NCBI GenBank assembly: GCA_963573305.1
Contig: OY754337.1
Coordinates: 76,397,094 to 76,461,093, forward strand
Reading direction: 5' to 3'
Length of the DNA stretch: 64,000 bases
Origin: Pyrrhosoma nymphula
Lineage: Eukaryota; Arthropoda; Insecta; Odonata; Coenagrionidae
How positions within the stretch are numbered: the first letter of the stretch is position 1; each line of letters starts with the position of its first letter. Shown here piece after piece: positions 44,931 to 56,938 of the stretch. Both the position numbers and the translations under genes were made by a program. The notes under the pieces are model-generated. The model was not told the DNA's origin and did not search any database. It was given only the letters and a program-made list of their open reading frames with translations.

Positions 44931-45184
44931 GTCACCCTGAAACTCATCTGATCAGAGTTTTCTTTTTGATAATGTAAGCCTTGCGTGCAGTCTCCAAGTC
45001 TCTATCGGGTCCCGAACTAGTCCTTTCACTAGCCGAGCCACGCCCACAGCTCGCTCGTAACAGTTTTTAACGGATGGTGCGGCTTAAACCCCAAATGTGA
45101 AGTCCCAAATACTCGCGGTGCAATCAAGTTTCAGCACAACCGTAGCCAGGTTTCATCTCTATTTCCCTTTTTCATCCGAAAACC
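44931..45184. other. Unassigned
   Basis: May include more of the LINE's 5' side; no motif is visible. Confidence 0.35.
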
Positions 45185-45682
45185 TTCTACATCTACAAAA
45201 TAACCTGTAAGACACCTTAAGGGTGTGTGGCAGGGGGTGAGTAGTTACCAACATACATTACACTAGACTTTAAAGTTAGAGTAACTACGAATATGGATGC
45301 ACTAGCATAAATCGCTAATGCTTGTCACGATGCGAGGCCTCACAAGCATGCACTACACAGTAGATATGTTACCAATGTTTGAGGGACCGTTAGTATTTAT
45401 GTATTTTGCAACTACTAAAAGGGACAGTTTCAAATGCTACGCTGAAAACATGCACGGCGTTCTGTTAGTACTAGGTAATAGATAAGGATTCACGTACATA
45501 TTAGGGAGTAAATTAACTAACCAGCTACACTACCTACCGTCAAACCTAGTTAAAAGTCTCATTGGCAGCTTCGATGGTCTTTTATCGTTCGCGGGAAGAA
45601 AAATGTTTCAAATCTGTCCATTCTGCAGTCTGGTCCCCCAATTTTATCCTCATTGCCGTAGTATGTCGGATTTCGTAAAATA
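45185..45682 (-). mobile_element. LINE-A 3' end with decayed ORF C-terminus
   Basis: About 498 bp aligning throughout with 40771-41277. On minus, the stretch at about 45562-45625 reads DRFETFFFPRTIKDHRSC, the same FPRTI block. Then come the 3' UTR, module and tail (CTACATCTACAAAATAACC on +). It ends at the same 5' position as 40771. Confidence 0.75.
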
Positions 45683-46309
45683 CACTGTAACATACTGGAA
45701 TCCCAGCCATGTTGAATATTTCGACGTTAAATATTTTAAGAAGTAACCACGTACGTGCAGTGAATTCTATTTTAGAATCCGCACTGTTACAGGTGTGAGG
45801 TAGCAACAATTACGCTACAGCGACCGCGACCTGAGTGCGTGATCAAACTGAAACCAAACAATAGCCGAAGCCGCAAAAACACTATTGTTTAAAGTTATGA
45901 ACACCTGCACACGAAGGGATACGAGAGGAAATTCCTTCGAGAACATTCGTATAGAAAGAGAGGGAAAATGAATATGTATACAGGCGAGTTACTCTATACG
46001 AGGCTGGCAGTTTAAACAATCAACCAAGATAAAGGTCGAATCCACGCCACTCGCTGCGGTGAAATTACGTCATAGAGACCATAGAAAACTGAAGAAGTAT
46101 TTATAAAGTTGTGGTTTTCGGTACGAGGGAAGTATTAGCCGTACTGTAAAAGGAAGTAATCCGAGGTCAGCTGGAACTACCCGAGACATAACCAGGGAGC
46201 AGTCAACCTTGCGGCCGTGTACCTGTAGCGAGACAGCGTTGGACGATAACTGCGTGATTTCCTTAGAGGGATCAGCGCAAAGCATGTGTGTCATGACGAC
46301 AACCATGAA
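45683..46309. other. Unassigned stretch
   Basis: A 78-codon minus frame at 46070 has no domain. Nothing is recognised. Confidence 0.4.
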
Positions 46310-46370
46310 AGAAGTAGATTACATACATACATATATAGATTCACTATATATGTATGTATGTAATCATAGT
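46310..46370. repeat. Palindromic ATAC microsatellite hairpin
   Basis: GATTACATACATACATATATAG is followed by a 6-bp loop and the reverse complement TATATATGTATGTATGTAATC (46317-46364). It could extrude as a cruciform; no other feature is attached. Confidence 0.6.
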
Positions 46371-48489
46371 TAATTGGTAAATGGTATTTATTTGTGCAAG
46401 TGAATACATTTGTGTGCAAAAAGTGAAATGAAAAAAAATGATAATTCCCAAAGGGAATTATCGCTGTGACCCAGAGGGCGAAGAAACCAATGTGATTCAC
46501 TGACAAAGGTAACAAATACACCTGATATTGTGATTCATGTATAATATGTTTTTATTGAGTGACGTGTTGTATTTCATTTAAGTTAGCACGGGCAAACATC
46601 TAACCTTTGATGTGGAGGGAAATACAACTGTGAATAAATAGAGTTCATAAGTTATAAAGAAAGGAAAAAGTGTTATTTATTTTATTGGAAGAATAGAAAG
46701 GTTATCGTTATATATGATAGGTAATTGTTTTTAAATTTTACAACACTTAACGTTGTCAGAGAATTAATCGGTTTGGAACTTGCATAATAGATGAAGTTTA
46801 AATTTATTTCAATGGTCTGATAGCGATTCCCATACCAGTTGCTGCAAAAGGTCAGTTACTAACGAGATAACCTTCCTGTAATTCGCTTGAAGAATCCTTT
46901 TCTTTTTAATTTAGCACCACCTATTTATCGCAACTGTTCTCCTCATATTAGATATTAAATTATAGTGCTTTTCGTTTCATCCGATACATTTATGTTAAAT
47001 CCCCACAGTTGTTTGAGACGGAAAAAGTAGCCTAAGCGAGAGTGGTGAAAAATAAGAAGAGCTGCGTGGCATCTTAGAGTAATTAGCACACGATCAGGAG
47101 AGTCATCTACAGTGGTAGCGAAACATGGTGGCAGTTGCACGGAAGATCCTTTTCAGTGGAAGTATCCATTTTCAGCAAAATTGCTACGCACGGTGGCGAA
47201 ATGCAGTTTCCCTGAAGGTGACAACATAAGATAGCACAGCTTGCAGACAATAAATTTAATTGGTTGAATGCCACTCTGCTGGGAGCAATTACCTAACAGC
47301 TACCGCTCTGATTATCAAGCGCCGGTAGAACAATAGCTAGTTACTTACGGCTATAGTTACGGTTATGCGTCAGAATCTTTCTAATTACCGTGACTCTAGC
47401 AGTAAATAAGGCCGTAACCGAATATTATACCACCGACCTTTAATCAAGGGTACTAGATTTAGGCCAGCAATACCGTGTAATACTTGTTTAGCTTTGTTTT
47501 TTTATTTGGTTTCCAATTGTGCAAGGAAAAAAATGAATATTTAAATCAATACGCCGCAGATCCTACTTTGCTTATATTAACCGAATAAGTGACAAACAAA
47601 GAGAGGAAAATTTTTGTAGCTTCATGATGTCGCACACTTGTGCGTGAGCCCAATAGAGCAAGACTTGTCTCCATTCGGCAGGGACGGCATGCGTTGCGTC
47701 CGTCCAACCGGGCCACTGCGAAGGTACCAGGAGCTCACATCCCCTGCCACTAACCATTACTCCCCACAGATCCCCCTACGGCCCTCGCTCGCCCCTCAGG
47801 GCACGCTAAGTGGCTTACAGACAATAGCTTACGAGGGGATGAATACATATATGTATATACTAATGAATATGATCATTCATTGCCATAGGGTAAAAGATGG
47901 GCTCACTAACTGGAATCGCATATGCGATAAAGCATACGTCCCCACTTGGCTATCTCCTGAATAGTGATTGGCGACGGATATATATATTTATGTAGAGTCA
48001 ATCCAATTTTAAGGCAACCGATTGTTGGAAATCAATAGTCCCGAGAACGCTTCAATGATAACAGTTAGTAGTTACGGAGGGTGAGTACCACGCCAGGAAA
48101 GGCGTTTTCAGACCATTAGGGATTTCATCGCGACGGTTGCATGTTGGGAGATAATACATATATTCTGTGTCCACCAATCGGCTCCGAGAGCATGGAGCAA
48201 TGGGGAAAAATTTTGTTTATAAAGTTGATAGTACCAATCCAATCGGAAAGAAAAAAATACCAATTTTCTGTTAAAAAAAATATTATTTTAAATGGAGCAG
48301 TAGGTACTCGGCACTGGGGAGTGATCACTAGTGAGCGAAAACCAACGGACCATATGGGGAAGGGGAGGGGGGACTGAAGTAATTTGCGTCATAGGTCTAC
48401 TACCTAGATAGGTGGGGGTGGTATACTACCTAGTTAGTCTACAACCTAGATATGGAGATACTATAGATAGGTGTGTATGTCAGTGAGGA
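46371..48489. other. Unassigned stretch
   Basis: 2.1 kb without a recognisable gene. Small duplications occur around CTACCTAG at 48395-48460. A 108-codon + frame at 47638 shows no domain; its region (CCCTCAGGGCACGCTAAGTGGCTTAC at about 47796, in two parts) may be a highly decayed LINE module. Confidence 0.4.
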
Positions 48490-48690
48490 AATTTCATCTC
48501 ATGCAGTACCCTGCCAGCCACTTAAAAGGTGTGTAGCAGGGAGTGGGTTTTCACCAACATAAGCTTCACTAAAACCTACAACTCTATTGAAATTACGACT
48601 ATTGATACAAAACAAAAATTGCAATTTCCTGCCAGGAGGTGAATTTTATCCAGCATGCAGTACACTAATGCTTCATATCAATGATCCGTG
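48490..48690 (-). mobile_element. LINE 3' end, duplicated-unit subgroup
   Basis: CAGTACCCTGCCAGCCACTT and GTGTGTAGCAGGGAGTG form the module on minus. A second diverged unit (CCTGCCAGGAGGTGAATTTT, ACACTAATGCTTCAT) follows at about 48635, as in the subgroup at 38041. Confidence 0.5.
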
Positions 48691-51334
48691 ATTGAATTCA
48701 GTAATTTCTCGAGATTATCGGTTTAATAGAACTTTTATCCTCATGATAACTGAAGAGGTTGTCACACGCCTAGCTCGTTGAGCTACAGGGCAGGCAGGAT
48801 CCCCTACCCACCAGGGCCCCGCGGTCTGCCCGAATCACATCCCCCTCAACCATCTCCATTGCCTGGGTGAAATACTTGAGAATATTGGCAAGTATCCATT
48901 TTCTTTTTCGAAAAGTTTGCACTCCACTGAAATTGTTGTAGTTCCACCGTCCATATTTCGACGTGGATAACATCTGTGATGGAGGCTTTCCCTGAGTTTA
49001 TTTTGTCCTATCCTGCCCAATATTAATGCAAGGACGCCCTTGTGCCGCAGTTGAAGACACGCTGTGCTAACGGTGCCCTTGGGGAACTTTTGGAACATCA
49101 AACGGCTAGCTGCCTAATTTAATCTTAGGTGAGCCGGGTCCAGGTTCAGGCGAATGCTACTCTGAGGGGAGATGAATTTCAACGGAAAGATCCGAATGCT
49201 TTAATGGGTTCTCAGAAGTCCTCGTCTAATGAAGCCAAGACCAGCACAACATTTTATCCTGAGGCGTACCAACATTGGCACTTCAAAAAAGCAATTATGT
49301 CTCGTTAGTCAGCTCTTTCACTGCATTGACGGTAACTTTGGGGAAAATGCTAAAATTTAGGTAGCTTATAAATTGTAATGTTCATTATGTATCACTGCAG
49401 CACCGAGGTGGTTGAATGTAATTAAAGAGTTTCGATTCTGTAATTTTTTGTAGACCTGAAATCATATGCTTACTTGTTTGTGCATGCAAAAATATGCGAT
49501 TAGAAAGATTAAAGGAGTTTTAAAAGAGTAAGTATAACCAGTATCTGACCTAAAAAAGAACACCACAGGGAAAACGTAGATACAAGCAATAAACATGAAA
49601 AAAAATTTATGAAGCGAAAGTACCCCTTTGCTTATTCAGACGTTGATTGCACTGCACGCCAACTCTGACACCACGGCAGTCGACGCTCTTCGCTCTGGCT
49701 GCCAGGAAGACCGCCCCGAACACACGCGATCAATATTCTCTCTGCCATCCTTATTCCACGAATCATTGCGTGAGGCACGGTTCGGAAACCTTTCCTCTGG
49801 GAAGGGAATATTTATAGATTTTTGGCGTTTTAGAAACGTGCATTCGAAGATAGATTCAATAAAATAGCCAAGTCGACGAAAAAAATAACAGGAAACGTTT
49901 CGGCGTGGCTTAATTATAAGGGTTTCATAATGGATTGTCATTGAGTTTGAAAAATTAAGGCTGCAACAAACCACCTTTAGGATTGAAAAGGAGAGGGGAA
50001 AAAGGTACTCGCCTACCTCATGCTTACTTGAATACCCTTCATATTTCCACTCGGATGAAGTGGTCTTCATTCATTCAATACATTCTCTTTTGATGAAGTC
50101 TGCACTTAATCCAGCAGTCAGGACGATGGGCAAGCCGTTTTTTCTCCCACTTCTTCATATCCGAGTGACTTCCAACAACCTTATTTTCCAGATACCAAGC
50201 AGCCTCCATCACTTAACCAGAATTGAGTGCTTTATACCTAGAAAATATCATCGTACTATGGCGTTCCAAAGAAATGGGTCACCTTCCCAGGATTTAGTAA
50301 GACAGTTTACACACCGGTACAAGTTTTGTACTAGATTACATGGTGTTCTGAAAATTTAAATGCGCATTACTACGCGGAATTGGGTCCAAGTGGTGATTAC
50401 CGTGCTCTTTAATTAATGCTTTACCATTTTTTTTATTATTGCCGAATCTGATGTAGCTTTTAAAATAAAAAGACCCGTATTTTCCCGTTTTTCGATCCGT
50501 CACCTAGTTCTCGAGTTATTAGTGACGAAAACCTTATGTTCTTTACCCTTTCGCTGGAATGGGCGTGTTGAGGCTTCTTACGTCATCCCTTCAATCAAAA
50601 TCTGCTACGCCAGTAGCTGGATAGGCAGACCTCCCCTCCCCAACTCCACCTCCACTTTACTCCCCAAAACAGCCAATGAGGGGAGGTGGATGACGTAGAA
50701 GTTCTCAGCGCAGCTCATTCGATGGGCCTCAACTTTTGCGTGTTTTAATTTTCAATTTATGAGTGAATGGTTACGGTTAGAAGATTTATTTATTCACTAA
50801 AATTCATTTTTGGTTTCCATCTAACGATTTCGTGAATAAAATAGCAATTTCGGTCCCGAGTAAACGCCCCTATTGTTACGATAATGCTGAATAGCAGCAG
50901 AAGGTCGCAGGGTAAACACCGAAAAAATAAAAATCCAAGCAAGAGAGCGACATTTGAAAGACCATGTCATCAGGGAGGTGACTGAAATCCGTAAACAGCC
51001 AAATTCATCAGCCGAGACCAAAGACTCAGCGAAGCTTGGAGAACAGCGATTTCCCAAATATACCAGAACCAACACCCCCGTCGCGGATAATCTCAAACCG
51101 ATGACGAGCAACTCTGAAGAAGCCTCCGGCGCTGGAGGAGAAACTTTTTTTTTCAACATTCATACGGAATCATCCGAAAAATAACGAGTTTAAACTTCGA
51201 GACATGGTCCGCGGATGTTTTAACGATTTATTCCTCAGTGGAAAATTATAGAAAACCAAACATCTTGCACCAGTTACATTCCGTGCTTCTGATCTCCGCA
51301 ATATTGGACGAGTAATAAAACAGGGCATTCGTGT
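48691..51334. other. Unassigned stretch
   Basis: 2.6 kb with no recognisable gene. Frames of 144 (- 49636), 112 (- 50821) and 99 (+ 50060) codons lack domains. A GC-richer patch at 50620-50700 has GAGGGGAGGTGGATGACG. Nothing is paired with other repeats. Confidence 0.4.
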
Positions 51335-51400
51335 TGAATTCCCATCCTGTGGACCCGGGCTCGAGTCCTGAAGATTTTTCAGTCGTATTCCGATTCCAGC
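51335..51400 (+). mobile_element. tRNA-like SINE scrap
   Basis: GGGCTCGAGTCCTGAAGATTTTTCAG carries a B-box-like GCTCGAGTCC and the GATTTTTC start of a SINE body (shown in one short motif of the region at about 51356). Only the T-arm side is visible. Confidence 0.35.
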
Positions 51401-51795
51401 GCCATTTGCCTAGCATTTTAAGTGCAGTACCTACTTGAGCAATACTTGAGATAAAACTTTGGACTCCTTGGAGACTTCTGTTCAGACTTAAGGTAGTTTG
51501 GGCGAGATATTTCCCTAATAATATTGGATACAATATTCGAATTTTATTTATTTTTCAGCGATTGTAAGAAATATGAAGTAAATATTGTAGTATCGATGGC
51601 GCAAGAGTATAGTCATTTACTATGTAAAAAATATCCGTAATTAAATATATATATCCATATAAGTCTCTAACTTGACTCATTTTTTTCACGCCGCACGGTG
51701 AAAATATCTTCACAACAGATGGTGTTCTGCAATTTTGTATTAATTACTGCGGAGAGTAATTCCATCCATTATAAATAGATAATATCACTTGACAG

Positions 51796-52040
51796 TGACT
51801 GGCTTCACTTCGTAGAAATTTATTATATTAGTAGTCATGGTTAATGAAAGTGCTTAGTACTTTTCTAATTAATGTTTATTGTACGACGCGTTTCACCGAT
51901 TTACGGCATCGTCAGATACAGAAAGTTTGTTATGTAGGTAATACAATACAATACGTCATACAATAATAATTTTGTAGAAAAGTATTTAAGTATTTTCATT
52001 AATCATGAGTACTAATATAGTCGAAAAAACATAAAAACTT
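51796..52040. mobile_element. Palindromic ribozyme-bearing insertion inside the MITE
   Basis: Inverted arms at about 51826-51872 and 51977-52020 (ATTAGTAGTCATGGTTAATG against CATTAATCATGAGTACTAAT). Between them lies a hammerhead-like motif on minus. Its absence from the other MITE-1 copies shows that it inserted after the MITE. Confidence 0.65.
51880..51920 (-). ncRNA. Hammerhead-like ribozyme candidate
   Basis: On minus: stem I UGUAU, core CUGACGA, unpaired U, stem II GCCG/CGGU with loop UAAAU, GAA, palindromic stem III ACGCGU, then C (predicted cleavage nucleotide, complement of 51885), then stem I partner GUACA. Stem I gives five pairs including one G-U. GUC at the cleavage site is the canonical triplet. 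The extra U after CUGANGA departs from the textbook core. Confidence 0.55.
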
Positions 52041-52286
52041 CACACCGTTAGTTTTTTGACGAAATCAAGGTGTTAGAAGTTCCTAATTTTTTCAAATTCT
52101 CCATCTGTAACAGCCGTAATCTTTCCCATGAAAAACAGCTTATATTTTTAGGCAAATTCCCAGAAGAAGTAGTTCGTCTAGGGGTTAATATTTTGGCATA
52201 AATGTTAAGATGAGAGTTTTTTTCTATGAAATGAAGTCAAATTCATCAAATTCTAGGAGAAGTGATATATCGTTCAAACTGACTTA

Positions 52287-53017
52287 GGTAATACCGACGT
52301 TGGGATTCGTTCCAACCTCCCTCCATTTCACTCAATAATCCTCTCTTAACCAACCAAAAACACATGTATGCTCATTACGCCGCTCCCTTCCGGAATAGGC
52401 ACATTAAAAAGAGCCAAATTATTGGTGTTGGGACAAGTAAGCTGGCTCTGATTTAATAATCTCTTCCTAACTGCCTCAGTCTTGTATATATCTTAGGGGT
52501 ATTTTATATTCATGCACTGAGTGCTTTATACACGCTCTCCCTGTGTCCCCGTGAGTAAGTGCGCCACATTCAAGTACATACCTCCAAGTGGAGAGTCGCG
52601 GGGGGGGGGCAATATGTTGGGTCTCACGGTATTCCCTTCAGAGAGTATCCCAGATTGAGTGGGATAGTGAAGTGGACCCAGTTTACTCCTAGGCTTTACT
52701 TTCTCTTGTGGCATACTGGTGTAAATGAGCCGAAACTGACCGTTAGGGCGCTGCATCCGTTGGGAAGGAAAGATACACGTGTAGCGGGCACTGCAAAGGC
52801 TCGAAACCTTGCATACTCTATTCCAACTTACTGCTAATACTAAAAAAGTAAGTGACCAAAAACCTCTCCTTAAAGACTCAAATTACTTCCGTTGTTGGTC
52901 GCCACCCCTGTTCACTGCTACTGCCAGAATACCCTGGAACAGGCTTCCAAAATACCCCACGATAACACCGCTGTTCACCCGATATCGATTCGTTGACACC
53001 GGAATCTCTATTTTCAT
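52287..53017. other. Unassigned stretch
   Basis: Antisense overlapping frames (76 codons - , 92 codons +) at about 52526-52837 have no domain. A run of G (52600-52608) is present. Confidence 0.4.
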
Positions 53018-53075
53018 TTGATCCTGCGAGCCGCCACGAGGGCGTGGTGGTGTTATGGCAGATAAAGCAATAGAT
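53018..53075 (-). mobile_element. LINE 3' module fragment (GC-rich variant)
   Basis: CCTGCGAGCCGCCACGAGGG followed by CGTGGTGGTG, a relative of 42930. The tail is missing. Confidence 0.45.
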
Positions 53076-54279
53076 TAGGAAAGTACAGACAACTTTTGTC
53101 CCCGACCGATGCCGAATCCCGAGGTAATTGGGGAAGATAATTGGCATTAAAACATTGTAGTGTTATATAAAACATCACATTTGATTGAATAACATGGTTC
53201 AAACTCGCTTAAATGCTTGGCAATAATTTTTTTCCCGTAGAAAAATATTTACTCCCTATCTTAACCATGTACTGGATAGGTCTATTTTGGTTGCATTGTC
53301 CGTACTTTCACAATCTAGATAGAGTTTTCATGGTAGCGAGCCATTGATGAGATAGGGAAATGGAATTCATTCTGTGCCCTTTGACCTGAAGACGCCCTGC
53401 GGGAGAAAGTGATGTCTTGAGAGACAACCAACGCGGGGAAAACTCCAGAGTGGAGGAACAAGTGGTAACAATATACTTCATACCACTCGATATTTAACGA
53501 TCGAAAATTTCCTTCATAGGCACACTGATCGTTAGGAACAGGGGTGCGCCTTTGCGTTTCAATTATCGGCTGCAAAGTGTAGTTTAAAGCGTTCTATTCT
53601 TCTCCCACTACAGATGTTGTGCACATCTCATCACTCGGACAAATAAATACAACGGTAATCCATTAATACATTAATTAGCGTTACGGCAATGACGCTGTCT
53701 CTTATTTTTATTCCTAATCGTCTTTTTATTAGTTTCTCGGACTCGAGCAGACAAATTTGTATTTTTCCTCGGATTTTGAATCTCTGAGCATGCAATAGGG
53801 ACGTTTTTTCGGTCGTCGCCGACCACGCTTCGGTAGTGACAAACGATGGACCGCCGCACAGTAGGCTGAAATGGAAAAAATGAGGAAAAAAGTCATAAGT
53901 ATGGTATTTTTTTCGAATCGTTGATGGATATAAAATATCTATGACAAAGAAACAAATAAAGTAGGATGATTCTGGCAAACTCAAAGCGTACCTACAGTGT
54001 ATTTATTATTTTAAGTTAAACGGATAATAAGCTTTAATTAAAAAAATCATTTTACCTTAAAGTATTCTAATTGGAAATTTCTGAAGTTACTTATGGGGGT
54101 AAATTGAATGTGGTTTTGATATACAATAAAATGCTTGGAAGATATTAATGGATCGGAGGAGAGGAGCAACCTTTTGAATAAATCGCCCATTTTATCTTTC
54201 CTTGAAAACAGACGTAAACGTCTTATTTATCCAGTTACAAAGACTTACATGATACAACATACGGAAGGGCGCGCCACCC
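53076..54279. other. Unassigned stretch
   Basis: A 117-codon minus frame at 53631 is not recognised. AT-rich with no repeat pairing. Confidence 0.4.
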
Positions 54280-54720
54280 ACCAACAACCCCGTTTCACCT
54301 CCGAGTCTCTAACGGCGCTAAAATCAGCCCTTCCACCACTCTTGTGACACACACTCCGTTCGCTCGCCCATTCCGCTGGTATTCGCTCGAAGGGCGAAAG
54401 TTAAAGCATAGCCCCTGCTTCATCCCTGATTCGCTTCCTCGGTGCGCAGCTGGGGGGGCATGGTGGAAGGCGTGGAGGGGTTTCCCTCCACGCCCTCCCC
54501 CCCCTTCCCCACGATCGCTCTTTTCCGCCTCGCCATTCCCCCGCAAAACCCCCCTCCCCCCCTCCGTTCCTCCCTCGTCATAATCCGAACCCTTATTCCG
54601 AACGCGAACCCTTTTCACCGCTGAAAAGGGTTTTTTGCATCCGTTCCAACCTTTCCCCCATCCTCCCCATATCTATCCTTTGCGCCGTCGAAGTGATCCC
54701 CTCCAAATTTCCGCGTAAGG
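54280..54720. other. GC-rich, pyrimidine-biased island
   Basis: CpG-containing, C-rich on +. A hairpin GGCGTGGAGGG/CCCTCCACGCC lies at about 54467-54496. CTTTTCA..TGAAAAGGGT pairing at 54608-54632 forms a second small hairpin (AACCCTTTTCACCGCTGAAAAGGGTT in two halves). The 107-codon minus frame is low-complexity. No promoter element is clear. Confidence 0.35.
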
Positions 54721-56801
54721 ATTGGAAAAAGGACTCGTCCCATGACACGCGTGAACACCATGCACATCAACCACAAACATCATCGTCAGAGGAAATCGGT
54801 TAATAAGTACAGTTCTGTTTAAAAAAATCGTACCACTTTAGAGCCGAAAATTTTCTAAGTCCCGAGTTGATGACCACCACGCCCCCCTGTGCGGGGGAGC
54901 AATAAACTCCGAGCGGAACAGCAGCCCTCCTTCCGAACTCACTTGCCGAGAGGCAACCTCCACCCGAAGGATGATTTTGATCTGCTAAGCGATTTCTGAG
55001 GAGATGGGTTGGATTTCGGACTCCCGTTTGATTATGCGAGAGCGAAAATGAGTAGATGAACGATTTGTCTGTCTGCCAAAGTCACCCGATCTCTCTCGTG
55101 CATATGACCAATTTTTATTATTTCACGTAAATGCAACACTTCAATGAATGTCGGCCTGTCACTATTAGTGGTAGCACTAAAGGAACACAACAGTTTCATT
55201 GCAACTGCTTCGCAACCGAAGCAGTTTCGAAACGAAACACTTCCGCGGAACCCCTGTTCTGGACAACAGCTAGAGGCACACCAAGCAACAGGCGATCGAT
55301 CAGTGCTCTTAGAACATGGCTGGTAGTTCTGTATTCCATGTAAAAAGAAATGTTTCACTCACATGAAGTAATAATTTCATTTGGGTTCATGAAAGTAAGT
55401 TCACAGTTCTAATTCCATCTGCGAAGATGGGCAGACGTGTGTTGGCTGAATAAACCAGCAGTCACCTGCAACAGATTCAAATCCAACAAATTCTAGCAAA
55501 TAGCAGCCACACGTGTAGAGCAACTGGAACAGAATTGAAGACGAAACAGTCAGCTTCAGCTGTCAGTTGCCGCGGCATACGATCACGAAATTTAATGTTT
55601 TCAAAAGTCATTTGAAACAGTTGTCTGACCGAAACAGTTGCGGCTGCATCCGTTTCACTCATAGAACACTTTATTCCACCACTGGACTCACGATTGAAAC
55701 GCGCGCCGGCTCCTTCCTGATCAAGGAAGTTGGGCATCATTCGCTTAGCCGGGGTCGAGTGCCGAAGGGATGGCACAACTTTATAGGTATCCATCGTACC
55801 TTAATCGCTAGATCTCAAGTTAATATACAAGCGTGTTAGTATCTATGAGCCACCGATAAGGAATGCGGTTGAGTTTATAAAAATACAAACCGTAGTATAA
55901 CAAACCATGGTGTAATACGGCAAAAGTAAAACTTGAGAGATAATTCTTTGACCAACAGCGTTAAGTGGAAACTTGAATGGTTTGGGAATTTAAAATGTAG
56001 AATATTCCAGACATTTTCAAATAAATGCATTTCTTATATTCCAAAATTTTATCATTCGCAACTTCGAACAATTTCAACGTTCTCGCGTCAACTTCGAAGG
56101 GGTGGACTGGATTTTTCCACGTGGTGAGCTCTAATTTAAACTTGATCGAGCTTAAGAAAGAGGAGGTTGGGGTGAAGGACAAAAGTGTTGAAGATTAGGA
56201 ACTGTTTAATTGGAAGAGGCTAATACGGACTAAAGGTCAGACTAATTAAATATTTATCTTTGAGGTGGAACAGGTACGTGATAAAGAGGTGAGTAAATTG
56301 TCGGTAAACGTCGTCCAATGACCTTGGCATAAGAAAAAATTTCCTATTTTCCTAGAAAGCCCATCTTTGCACCTATATTAGTTTCATAAAACATTAATAT
56401 TAAAATCAGACATGTGGTTAAAAACGGATTAATTTTTATCTAAGGTTGACTTTTTTCACACTCAATATAATATTTACAACATAATCCCCGTTGACTGAAA
56501 ATGGCGCGAGAGCGTTGAAACCGAATAGTAAAAATGTGGAATATACAAACCTTATTTATTTTTACTAATGGTATATGGAAAGATTTTCGATTTGGTTTTT
56601 CGATTACGATTTCTTGGGAGCTTCATCTCAATTGCTCATGTGACCCGATGCATTGAGAGCGAGAGGTCAAGAGAGCTCCCACTGGCCTAATTGGGTTGAT
56701 GGAATCTGCTCAGATAAAATTGAGCGGAGGTTGAAATATCTCCTCCTCAACATATGCCATAAATTCGACTGTATCTGGCGTTACGTGGTGGAACAGCATT
56801 T
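54721..56801. other. Unassigned stretch
   Basis: 2.1 kb with no recognisable gene. Overlapping frames at 55032-55358 (108 codons -) and 55477-55839 (105 -, 90 +) lack family features. No repeat is recognised. Confidence 0.4.
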
Positions 56802-56859
56802 CAGTAATTAAATAAAACTGCAGTAGTTGTACTGTCCACTAATATTCAATGTAAAATAT

Positions 56860-56905
56860 TACACTACACGTGTTTCGACATTTAGGGCGTCATCATCAGG
56901 TATAT
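56860..56905 (-). ncRNA. Hammerhead-like ribozyme candidate
   Basis: On minus: stem I UAUAC, CUGAUGA, unpaired U, stem II GACG/UGUC with a CCCUAAA loop, GAA, palindromic stem III ACACGUGU, A as cleavage nucleotide (complement of 56865), then GUGUA pairing with stem I over five positions, one of them G-U. Both stem I and stem III differ in sequence from the 63.5-kb copy yet keep pairing. Confidence 0.55.
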
Positions 56906-56938
56906 AATGATGATGATGACTTGATGATGACGCCCTAA

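Larger units (their letters stand above)
51488..52286 (-). mobile_element. TTAA MITE-1, copy 6, with nested insertion
   Basis: TTAA at 51488 plus GGTAGTTTGGGCGAGA, and the other end GTTCAAACTGAC followed by TTAGG. Inverted orientation, as in copy 3. The body is continuous with other copies up to about 51795 and again from about 52040 (CACACCGTTAGTTTTTTGAC); the 245 bp between are foreign. Confidence 0.8.
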
